Part shown: positions 54,563 through 61,879 of the stretch, one piece after another
Layout: the number at the start of each line of letters is the position of its first letter
Position numbering within the stretch: the stretch's first letter is position 1
NCBI RefSeq assembly: GCF_007997215.1
Contig: NZ_VORW01000002.1
Location: forward strand, 558,001 to 622,000
Direction: 5' to 3'
DNA: 64,000 bases
Origin: Algoriphagus aquimarinus
GTDB lineage: Bacteria > Bacteroidota > Bacteroidia > Cytophagales > Cyclobacteriaceae
Notes under the pieces: generated by a model
Database searches by the model: none
The model's input: the letters and a program-made list of their open reading frames with translations, nothing else
Told to the model about the DNA's origin: nothing
Translations under genes and position numbers: made by a program

Positions 54563-55450
54563 ATGATGTATTACAGAAGGAAAATAGTAATGGCGATTTT
54601 GGAAGCCTTTGGAGGTGAGCTAGAAAAACTTCAGCTTCAAAAGTTACTCATGCTTTTTACTACCTACCAACAGGAAAAGAGTTTTCATTTTGTTCCCTAT
54701 AAGTTTGGCTGTTTCTCATTTCAGGCAAATGCGGACCTCTCTACAATGAAGAAGTATGAGCAGGTTACCGAAGGAGAGAAAACATGGAGAAAACTAGATC
54801 AAACGTCTTATTGGCAAGTTCTAAAGCCGGAGGATAGATTAGCAGTTACCAAACTGAAAACGAAATTTGAGGGAAAGACTTCCAGAGAACTTATTCGCTA
54901 TACCTACGTCAATTTCCCCTATTATGCCATTAATAGTACGGTAGCAGAGCGATATCTGAATACAGCGGAAATGGAAATAGTTAACGCTAAGAAGCCTCTA
55001 TCAGCCAAAAAGGTGCTTTATACCATCGGATATGAAGGAATTAGTTTGGAAGAATACATAAACAAACTTCTGGCTGTTGATGTCAAGGTACTTTGTGATG
55101 TGAGAAAGAATTCCTTAAGCATGAAGTACGGCTTTAACAAATCCCAATTACAAATGGCTTGTGATGGTGTTGGGATACGGTTTTTACATATTCCTGACGT
55201 TGGAATAGTTGCTGACAAAAGAAAGGAACTAAATACCCAGAAGGATTACGATATACTTTTTGAAGACTATAAAAAGACAGTCTTACCTGAGACGATATCG
55301 CGACAGGAAGAAATACTGGAATTGATTAAAACCCATGACAGGGTTGCTATCACCTGCTTTGAGGCAAATATTTGCCAGTGCCATCGCAAGCATTTGGCAG
55401 AGGCAATTTGTGAGCTTCCCTCCTTTGATTATGAACTGATACACTTGTAA
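54563..55450 (+). CDS. DUF488 protein with N-terminal Panacea/SocA-like domain
   Basis: A 295-residue two-domain protein. The N-terminal ~130 residues (KIVMAILEAFGGELEKLQLQ, KLLMLFTTYQQ, FVPYKFGCFSFQANADLSTM) resemble the small helical Panacea/DUF4065 fold by the 'L.lqKLL...yKfGcfSf' pattern. From ~153 a DUF488 domain starts VLYTIGYEGISLEEYINKLL. It contains LCDVRKNSLSMKYGFNKSQL, LNTQKDYDILFEDYKK, and the cysteine motif TCFEANICQCHRKHLAEAI (~264-283). DUF488 has no established biochemical role. The Cys-His cluster is its most conserved feature. The next gene starts three bases after the stop, so the two form a two-gene unit. Confidence 0.8.
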   Translation: MMYYRRKIVMAILEAFGGELEKLQLQKLLMLFTTYQQEKSFHFVPYKFGCFSFQANADLSTMKKYEQVTEGEKTWRKLDQTSYWQVLKPEDRLAVTKLKTKFEGKTSRELIRYTYVNFPYYAINSTVAERYLNTAEMEIVNAKKPLSAKKVLYTIGYEGISLEEYINKLLAVDVKVLCDVRKNSLSMKYGFNKSQLQMACDGVGIRFLHIPDVGIVADKRKELNTQKDYDILFEDYKKTVLPETISRQEEILELIKTHDRVAITCFEANICQCHRKHLAEAICELPSFDYELIHL

Positions 55451-55453
55451 GCT

Positions 55454-56296
55454 ATGCCCAGAGAGAAAATCCTTTTGACTGTCACCACTTATCCTTTGCC
55501 TTCAAGAAGCTATGATGAATTGGTTTGTACTGCAGGGATGAGAGAGGATGGCACTTGGATCAGAATTTACCCTATGCCACTCAGTTATCTCAAAGGAATG
55601 AAATCTACGGGCAAAGTTAAATCCAGAAAATATACATGGATAGAGTTGGATCTGGTAAAACGAACTGATGATTTTCGTCCGGAAAGTTATTCTCCTAAGG
55701 ATTATGAGTTTAAAGATATTGTAATAGGAGATACAATAGACACCAAAAACAACTGGAAAGTCAGGAAATCTATTTGTCTTCAAAATGTATATACCAATCT
55801 TACTAAGCTTATAGAAGATTCAAAAGCCCCTAAGAATGTTTCTTTGGCAACTTTTAAACCTACAAAGATCAATCGCTTGATCATTCAGAAGGATGAGGCT
55901 GATTGGAAACCTGTATGGAAAGCCCTTCAAAAGCAAATGGATATGTTTAATGAACCCAAAGCAGAAGCAAAAGAAGCATTTCCGAAAGTTCCTTGGAAAT
56001 TCAAGTATGAATTTGAAGATGATGAAGGTAAAGTCTCCAAGCTTATGATAGAGGATTGGGAAATTGGGCAGCTGTACTGGAATTGTCTCGAAGGTGCTAA
56101 AGGAGATCCACAAATCGCTTTGGAAAAAGTGCGGCAGCAATACGAAAAGAATTTTTTGGAGAATAAAGATCTTTATTTTTTTCTCGGTACTACCAAAGAA
56201 TGGCATACCCGCAGAGCAAATAATCCATTTGTTATAATTGGAGTATTTTATCCTATGTTACCACCCAAGCCTGATCCTACCCCATTGTTTGGCTAG
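55454..56296 (+). CDS. Unknown partner protein of the DUF488 fusion (280 residues)
   Basis: A cytosolic protein with a characteristic N-terminal stretch: LLTVTTYPLPSRSYDELVCT, AGMREDGTWIRIYPMPLSYL and YTWIELDLVKRTDDFRPESY. The end, WHTRRANNPFVIIGVFYPM, looks like a buried strand with an arginine pair. I recall similar proteins encoded beside DUF488 genes in other genomes, without a characterised function. The 'GMREDGTWIRIYP' segment looks like a PUA/ASCH- or EVE-type beta core, but that is speculative. The three-base spacing from the DUF488 gene suggests a functional pair. Confidence 0.7.
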   Translation: MPREKILLTVTTYPLPSRSYDELVCTAGMREDGTWIRIYPMPLSYLKGMKSTGKVKSRKYTWIELDLVKRTDDFRPESYSPKDYEFKDIVIGDTIDTKNNWKVRKSICLQNVYTNLTKLIEDSKAPKNVSLATFKPTKINRLIIQKDEADWKPVWKALQKQMDMFNEPKAEAKEAFPKVPWKFKYEFEDDEGKVSKLMIEDWEIGQLYWNCLEGAKGDPQIALEKVRQQYEKNFLENKDLYFFLGTTKEWHTRRANNPFVIIGVFYPMLPPKPDPTPLFG

Positions 56297-56891
56297 CATG
56301 TCATCTGTCCTTATTGGGAACACAAATATTTAATTTCAGCAGGATTGTTCACTTTCTACTAAAGTGCCTGTCCCGATAGCGAAGCGTATCGGGAAGAGGG
56401 ATGGGGTGAGGTAGACTTAGCCAATTGCAAATTGATAATGATATAAGGGTGGAATTACAAATCCCACCCAGTCAAAATGACGATTTAACTACTCCCAGGT
56501 GGGGTAAGTAAAATCTAAAAGAGCTTATACCTTAACCCAATCACCCCGCCGATAGCTTTGCCGATGCCTGGTAAAGAACAGGGGGAATGGGGTCGTTAAT
56601 TTCCGAGTTAATACTCATAGGCTTCGAACCATAATGATCCTGAAGATTTCCTTCCCCTATAAACACTACATAATTTATAGGAATGCGGCTATAGCCCATT
56701 CCTATGTGGAATGAATACTTGGGCTAAAGCCGGAAAAAGATGGCCGAATTTTTTTTCCCTCCATCTGAAGATGGAGGGAATTGATTGGGCACTGCTCCGA
56801 TTTTAGTTTGGCATTGCTATCAATAGGAATGTGGCTTCAGCCCATTCCTAATTGTAGATAACATTCCCAAACGGGGCTTTAGCCGAACCCT
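56297..56891. other. Intergenic array of hairpin repeats
   Basis: No gene. It contains a CCCGATAGCG...TATCGGG hairpin (~56372-56393), family A copy 5 (56446-56505), AGGAATG.GGCT...AGCCCATTCCT hairpins (~56681-56706 and ~56813-56838), and a perfect CCCTCCATCTGAAGATGGAGGG hairpin (~56757-56780) next to an eight-T run on its left side. The last could terminate minus-strand transcripts. Confidence 0.65.
56446..56505. repeat. Structured dispersed repeat, family A, copy 5 (short)
   Basis: GGGTGG 56448-56453 pairs with CCCACCC 56463-56469 around AATTACAAAT. Then come AGTCAAAATGACGATTTAAC, TACTCCCAGGTGGGG. Same block as copy 4. Confidence 0.72.
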
Positions 56892-57335
56892 TTAAAAATA
56901 AATTTTTCCAGTCTGGTGTTTAAAAGAATTCAACAGCAATTCCCCAGCGGTCAATTCCCCGCTTTCATCTTCTAGCATTACATGGATGTTCAAAGTTTGG
57001 AGGGGTGCCTTGGCATTTTCCTCTTCCAGAATATGGACTATTTTTCCGGACACATTCGAACCTGTTTTAGTAAGTGCAGTGGCATGATGCCCTATTAGCT
57101 CTGAAGTATTCCAGTTTACAATTTCCAAGTCCTCCAGATTCACTTTACTGATAGGAGGAAAGGAAAATCCTGTACCCAAGGCTAGAATATCTGCCCGAGT
57201 TTTGTAGATATCATTTGACTCAAATACCTCGAGAAGTAAATACAACTGCTTTGGATCTTCGTCATGGTATGGTGTATGAAACTTGACCAAATGACCACGT
57301 CTCGGAGTATTAGGATTTTCAACAGATGGCTTCAT
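56892..57335 (-). CDS. Unknown protein, downstream partner of 57319-57942
   Basis: About 147 residues from ATG 57335; an upstream start at 57362 is also possible. Strand-rich: RGHLVKFHTPYHDEDPKQLY, LLLEVFESNDIYKTRADILA, VNLEDLEIVNWNTSELIGHH, LQTLNIHVMLEDESGELTAG. It suggests a small beta-barrel-like domain. No family recognised. The start overlaps the preceding gene's end by 17 bases, so the two are translated from one message and probably work together. Confidence 0.6.
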   Translation of the reverse strand: MKPSVENPNTPRRGHLVKFHTPYHDEDPKQLYLLLEVFESNDIYKTRADILALGTGFSFPPISKVNLEDLEIVNWNTSELIGHHATALTKTGSNVSGKIVHILEEENAKAPLQTLNIHVMLEDESGELTAGELLLNSFKHQTGKIYF

Positions 57336-57942
57336 ACTGTTGGGATTTAATACATTCAGCAATGCTAGGTCTTAGATCATCTATAAGCTGGAATTTTTCA
57401 TTGGTAAGTAAGCCGCCTTTAAATTCATGGAAGGGCAGGTCTACAGTTTTCAAAAAGTGAAGAATTCGCTCTATAGCTGCTACTGAATAGGTCGCGGAAG
57501 TTCTGGTTAGAGATAACCTGCTGTACAGATAGCCTTGATTAGCATCATCATGATTTACAGCTACATCTTCAAAATATCTTTGGATTATATCCTTTTGATC
57601 TTCTGTCCCCATACAGATCCACACTTCCAATGTCAAAGGGATAAATTTGCTGCAATTATCATTTATCCATTCCATAAGTGTCAAAGCCGATTCAACACTT
57701 TCTTTTGAACTTTTAAACCATTCCGGCCATTCGAGGCTTTCAAAATCATATCGGCCAAGAATCCCCTTAAGTTGGCTTAAGCTTAAGTAATAAGGCTTTT
57801 CAGGATTGTCGTATTCGTGTTTCATGATAGAAACCAAGAATTCTCCATTATGTCCAAGGAATTCCAGGTATTCGTTGTCCTGATCTATTTCGCTAATGAG
57901 CCAATTTTCAGGAAGGGGATGAGGTAGATAGTCTAGGAACAT
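57319..57942 (-). CDS. Unknown protein (207 residues), divergent from the HTH regulator
   Basis: A cytosolic protein: MFLDYLPHPLPENWLISEID, DNEYLEFLGHNGEFLVSIMK, SLEWPEWFKSSKESVESAL, RYFEDVAVNHDDANQGYLYS, YSVAAIERILHFLKTVDLPF. No catalytic motif or family is recognised. It is transcribed away from the controller-like regulator (58028) across an 85-bp region containing two palindromes, so the regulator may control it. It overlaps the next gene by 17 bases. Confidence 0.6.
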   Translation of the reverse strand: MFLDYLPHPLPENWLISEIDQDNEYLEFLGHNGEFLVSIMKHEYDNPEKPYYLSLSQLKGILGRYDFESLEWPEWFKSSKESVESALTLMEWINDNCSKFIPLTLEVWICMGTEDQKDIIQRYFEDVAVNHDDANQGYLYSRLSLTRTSATYSVAAIERILHFLKTVDLPFHEFKGGLLTNEKFQLIDDLRPSIAECIKSQQYEAIC

Positions 57943-57974
57943 AAGATTTTGTTATTTTTAGTACCAAATGAAGC

Positions 57975-57986
57975 TATCTTAAGATA
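57975..57986. promoter_or_regulatory. 12-bp perfect palindrome in a divergent promoter region
   Basis: TATCTTAAGATA, about 33 bases before the minus-strand gene start (57942). A possible operator or promoter element shared with the regulator gene. Confidence 0.5.
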
Positions 57987-58004
57987 AGAAATAATTCACA
58001 AAAT

Positions 58005-58020
58005 GTTTACTATAGTAAAC
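58005..58020. promoter_or_regulatory. 16-bp perfect palindrome, likely operator of the HTH regulator
   Basis: GTTTACTATAGTAAAC is a perfect 16-bp inverted repeat ending eight bases before the ATG of the 68-residue HTH protein. That is the position where controller (C) proteins of restriction systems bind to autoregulate. No experiment supports it here. Confidence 0.7.
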
Positions 58021-58027
58021 AAAATAT

Positions 58028-58234
58028 ATGGGTATTAAACAGACTTTTGGGCAGAAAGTGAATGCCTTAAGAAAAGGTAAAGGCCTATCGCAGGAGGACT
58101 TATCAGAAAAGTCCGGGATCAATCGTCCCTACATCTCGGCCATAGAGCAGGGGAAGCGAAATGTCTCGCTCGAGGTAATGGAGAAGCTCGCTGAAGCATT
58201 GGAAATTCACATTAAAGTACTCTTTGAAGAATAA
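58028..58234 (+). CDS. Small XRE-family HTH regulator, controller-protein-like
   Basis: A 68-residue protein that is essentially one Cro/C1-type HTH domain: FGQKVNALRKGKGLSQEDLS, then EKSGINRPYISAIEQGKRNV (recognition helix) and SLEVMEKLAEALEIHIKVLF. Its size, lack of other domains and the palindrome directly before the start resemble the C proteins of restriction-modification operons. It overlaps the TTG start of a broken Vsr gene by 11 bases, so the two were cotranscribed. It is divergent from an unknown gene pair. Confidence 0.85.
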   Translation: MGIKQTFGQKVNALRKGKGLSQEDLSEKSGINRPYISAIEQGKRNVSLEVMEKLAEALEIHIKVLFEE

Positions 58235-58575
58235 ACCCTACATAAGACCCAAAATAGCAATCCCCCAATTCTGCGAGGAGAATGGCTTTTACACCACCAA
58301 AGGCAGGTCTTTCAATATGTCCCAAATCAAAGGAAAGGACACCAAACCGGAAAAACTCCTGAAGAAAGCCTTATGGCAAGCAGGAGTGAGGCATAAAACT
58401 CAAAAGAAGCCTCTATTTGGGAAACCTGATGTCAGCCTCAAAAAATACAAACTGGTCATCTTTGTAGACGGGATCTTTTGACATGGATACAACTGGGAGG
58501 ATAGGAAAGAAGCCATCAAATCCAACAGGGAATTCTGGATCGCCAAGATCGAACAGAATAGAATCAGAATGAGGC
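58224..58575 (+). pseudogene. vsr: Broken Vsr-like DNA mismatch endonuclease
   Basis: From TTG 58224 the frame reads YIRPKIAIPQFCEENGFYTT, MSQIKGKDTKPEKLLKKAL, FGKPDVSLKKYKLVIFVDG and then IF-stop-HGYNW. The TGA replaces the tryptophan codon of the FWHG motif that is intact in the copy at 61409. The frame resumes as EDRKEAIKSNREFWIAKIE, after which the last third is replaced by unrelated sequence. It is therefore doubly dead: nonsense plus 3' loss. It overlaps the HTH regulator gene. Confidence 0.85.
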
Positions 58576-58767
58576 AAAGCCAATCGCTTTTCAATAATTA
58601 CCTCTCTCATCTATTGATATATAATCCCATTTATGGAAAAACTTTAAAATTAATATCTTCGAATAAGATTAAAAATTAGTTATAGGATTAGTAAGCATAT
58701 GTATCTTTCGGGAGCCAAATAAATGAGGACTTAGATCTCATAACAGAGGGTTTATAGCTTACAAGTA

Positions 58768-60762
58768 ATGAATATGAAGAATTTTAGAAAGGTTGTCCTA
58801 CTACTAATCCTATTATTTGCCTCAATTCAAGCCCGTTCTCAAGTGTGGGACTCGGGAATCAAAGCAACAGGTGATAATCAATTCCCATATGAACCCTCAG
58901 TTGAGATTAATGTTGATTATTACGGAAACAGAGTGATAGCAGGTCACTTTCAACGGAGCTTTTCGCTTGGGCCACATTCAATAATTACAGAGGATGACTA
59001 TTATTCTGACATTTTTCTAAGTAGGATAAATAAAAATGGAGAAGTTGAATGGCTTAAACACATAGAAGGAGGTAATTCATACGCTGACGATATTGGAGTG
59101 ACTGTTGACGAAGATTCAAATATTTACCTCACAGGAAGTGAAGGAAACATTTTCGTCTCTAAATATGATTCTCTGGGTAATCTTGTATGGCACCAGGATT
59201 TTGAGAAGGAACACGCTGGATATGGAGCATCAATTGCAACTGATCAATTTGATAATGTATATGTAATAGGAGAGAATGGTTGGGAATTTTTTATGGCAAA
59301 ACTGGACTTTGAGGGTAATCCTATTTGGAAAAAGGATTTTTGGTATAATTCCTCTGCTGCGGTAAACTTAAGTGATATGGCGGTTGACGCTCTGGGTAAT
59401 ATTTATTTTAGTGGAGTTTTTGGAATTAAAGTCCTGAAAGTGGATGATGTTGAATTAGTTCATGATGTAACCGGGGGAAATGATACATTTTTCGGTAAAG
59501 TTGATTCGCAAGGAAATGTGTTGTGGATCAAGTCCTCTACCGGACGAACTAACAGTGAACCACAGATCGCGTTAACTGCAGATAATCATATTTACCTAAG
59601 TGGTGCGCTATTTACTGGGTTATCTTTTGAGGATATTTTTATTGAGGGCATTTGCTGTCAGAATCCAAAACCTTATATCGCAAAATATACCACAGAAGGT
59701 GAACTAGTTTGGGCTAAGGAAGGCTTTACTACCTATTCCGAAACAGGGGCAACGTGCGACATAAAGAGCGATTATGATGGGAATCTTTACCTTACTGGAA
59801 CCTATTTTACATGCTATGGCTGTACAGAAACTGACTTTTATCTGGAAAAATATAATAAAGAAGGTGATCATTTATGGAGAGTAGAAATGAACATGGGTAG
59901 TTCAGATTATTCCCATTCAATAGATATTGACAATAACGGATTTCTATATAACATTGGCTACAACTATTCTGCTGATTTCATTGATCCGGAAAACTATGTT
60001 GAGTTAAGAACAATTGGTTTAGGTAAGCTATCAACCGGATCTACAACCAGGAAAAGAACTCCTCGGCCCAGAAGTGAGAGATTTGTACAGGTGTGTGATA
60101 TAAATGAGACAATTAACCTGGAGGCAAAAGGCGAAAATATCAAGTGGTATAGCGATCCTTCTATTACTAATGAAATTGAACAAGGTAATACTTATAGTCC
60201 GAGTACAATTTCTGATACCTTATATGTAACTCAGACACTCAACCAAATTGAAAGTTGGCCAAAACAAGTGATCATTTATGTTTCCGAAATTCCTGACTCA
60301 AAAATAATGGTTGAAAATGATACCCTAAGGGCGCCAAAAGGTATTAATTATCAATACCAGTGGCTGTATGAAAACGATACTATACTTAATGCAACTGAGA
60401 GTTTTGTCTCATTAGACAGTACACAGAATTATTCTGAATTTAGCGTTATTGTTACAGATATAAACTGTAGCAGAATATTGGATCAAGTTGATCTTATAAC
60501 TTCAATTGATACGTCAGAAGAAGATCATGGCTTCTCAATCTACCCAAATCCCACCACTGGAATTCTTAATTTAAATTATTTGGATAGAAATGCAGACCTC
60601 ATGGTATCTGTTATAAATGTTTCAGGAAAGGAAGTTTTTTATGGTAAAATAGCGCCATTTGATCCCCCCTATCTGAACTTAGAACTTTACCCAAATGGGA
60701 TCTATTTGGTTAGAATTTTTGATGGAATGAAAATCCATACAGTCAAGGTTTTAAAACATTAA
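58768..60762 (+). CDS. Secreted beta-propeller-like protein with type IX sorting domain
   Basis: A 664-residue protein with a Sec signal (VVLLLILLFASIQARSQ). About seven repeats of ~50 residues follow the SBBP-like pattern 'D.fGNiYltG...g......k.d..Gn..W'; examples are VDEDSNIYLTGSEGNIFVS, VDALGNIYFSGVFG and SDYDGNLYLTGTYF. A linker with Ig/PKD-like features (~450-570) follows. The C-terminal ~80 residues are a T9SS type A sorting domain: FSIYPNPTTGILNLNYLD, then NVSGKEVFYGKI and YPNGIYLVRIFDGMKIHTVK. It is exported to the surface through the type IX machinery. It sits as cargo between the two Vsr genes, unrelated to them in function. Confidence 0.88.
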   Translation: MNMKNFRKVVLLLILLFASIQARSQVWDSGIKATGDNQFPYEPSVEINVDYYGNRVIAGHFQRSFSLGPHSIITEDDYYSDIFLSRINKNGEVEWLKHIEGGNSYADDIGVTVDEDSNIYLTGSEGNIFVSKYDSLGNLVWHQDFEKEHAGYGASIATDQFDNVYVIGENGWEFFMAKLDFEGNPIWKKDFWYNSSAAVNLSDMAVDALGNIYFSGVFGIKVLKVDDVELVHDVTGGNDTFFGKVDSQGNVLWIKSSTGRTNSEPQIALTADNHIYLSGALFTGLSFEDIFIEGICCQNPKPYIAKYTTEGELVWAKEGFTTYSETGATCDIKSDYDGNLYLTGTYFTCYGCTETDFYLEKYNKEGDHLWRVEMNMGSSDYSHSIDIDNNGFLYNIGYNYSADFIDPENYVELRTIGLGKLSTGSTTRKRTPRPRSERFVQVCDINETINLEAKGENIKWYSDPSITNEIEQGNTYSPSTISDTLYVTQTLNQIESWPKQVIIYVSEIPDSKIMVENDTLRAPKGINYQYQWLYENDTILNATESFVSLDSTQNYSEFSVIVTDINCSRILDQVDLITSIDTSEEDHGFSIYPNPTTGILNLNYLDRNADLMVSVINVSGKEVFYGKIAPFDPPYLNLELYPNGIYLVRIFDGMKIHTVKVLKH

Positions 60763-61408
60763 CTATCCACAGTTCCATAGCTAGCCAGCGAAGGCTATCA
60801 GCCAGGGTTGAAAATGATATGGATCTCAAAATCATCCTTAAAATTGCTCTGATTAGTAAAACCATACCTCTTCAAATATGATCAAAAGCTAAAGGACAAC
60901 TACACCGCCGTTCGTGTCATCACCAGCGGTATTACTAACCATTTCTCATTTCCATTCCCCGGAACGCCCTCTCGTTTCCAAAAGAACTGCCTGCTCCGAG
61001 GACATGGCTTATGTAATAATTCCGCACCTCGGGTTGAAAACCGAGGCTCTATTGTCCGAGGCTGTCTAAAATAGGCTTGAAGTTGTCAGCCTGAGTCTTA
61101 AATATTCTACGAACATACAAAAAGGAAATGACCGTAATTTGGTTTGCAACCATAATCAGGGTCACCTTGAGCGAAGTCGAAAGGTTCTCGACTCCGCTCG
61201 AACTGACCAGCTTTCGTTGTCCTCAAATCAATCTGTCATTGGTAGCGGAGTCGAAGGCCATTTGCAGCAATTATAGCCGCATGTCGAATTCGATAGATGT
61301 GACAAACAGCTCTTTTGAGACAGCATCTTTTAATGATGGACTAACCTATTATCCTCAAATACGATCAAAAGCTATAGGACAACCAGAACTCTCCATTTTA
61401 TTAACTTC
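60763..61408. other. Repeat-rich intergenic region
   Basis: No convincing gene. There are REP-like scraps: GCCGTTCGTGTCATCACC related to the hairpin near 38301; a CCTCGG...CCGAGG hairpin at ~61026-61045 beside GGCTGTCTAAAATAGGCTT; and CTTGAGCGAAGTCGAA...TCGACTCCGCTCGAA at ~61168-61202. A frame at 61128-61412 runs through these repeats and is not a credible gene. Confidence 0.55.
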
Positions 61409-61879
61409 TTGAGTCAAAGACCCTACATAAAACCCAAAATAGCGATCCCACAGTTCTGCGAGGAGAATGGCTTCTACACCACCAAAGCTCGATCCTACAA
61501 TATGTCGCAAATTAGGTCAAAGAATACCAAACCTGAAAAGCTTCTAAAGAAAGCCTTATGGCAAGCAGGGGTGAGGTATAAAACTCCAAAGAAGCCATTA
61601 TTTGGGAAACCGGACATCAGCCTGAAAAAACACAAACTTGTCATCTTTGTAGACGGCACCTTCTGGCATGGCTACAACTGGGAAGAGAGAAAAAACACCA
61701 TCAAATCCAACCGTGAATTCTGGATAGCGAAGATCGAACGCAATATGCAGCGGGATCTGGAAGTCAATGACTACTATCAATCAAAAGGCTGGACTATAAT
61801 GAAGTTTTGGGATTTTGAGGTGAAAGGGGAGTTGGGAAAGGTTTTATATCAAATCTTAACAGCTACTTCTAATATTTAA
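61409..61879 (+). CDS. vsr: Vsr-like very short patch repair endonuclease (intact)
   Basis: A 156-residue protein from a TTG start. The upstream-homologous copy also begins at TTG, supporting this choice. Motifs of the family are MSQIRSKNTKPEKLLKKALW (~31-50), GKPDISL (Asp ~69), VIFVDGTFWHGYNW (His ~87) and FWIAKIERNMQRD, then GWTIMKFWDFEVKG. Vsr nicks 5' to a T:G mismatch arising at methylated cytosines, and usually accompanies a C5 methyltransferase. The zinc-ligand cysteines around the FWHG motif of E. coli Vsr are not present here. It converges on and overlaps the AIPR gene end by 11 bases. No methyltransferase is visible in the window. Confidence 0.88.
   Translation: MSQRPYIKPKIAIPQFCEENGFYTTKARSYNMSQIRSKNTKPEKLLKKALWQAGVRYKTPKKPLFGKPDISLKKHKLVIFVDGTFWHGYNWEERKNTIKSNREFWIAKIERNMQRDLEVNDYYQSKGWTIMKFWDFEVKGELGKVLYQILTATSNI

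Noticed and set aside
61128-61412. 94-codon ORF upstream of vsr
   Set aside because: It runs through short inverted repeats (CTTGAGCGAAGTCGAA / TCGACTCCGCTCGAA) and has no protein-like features.
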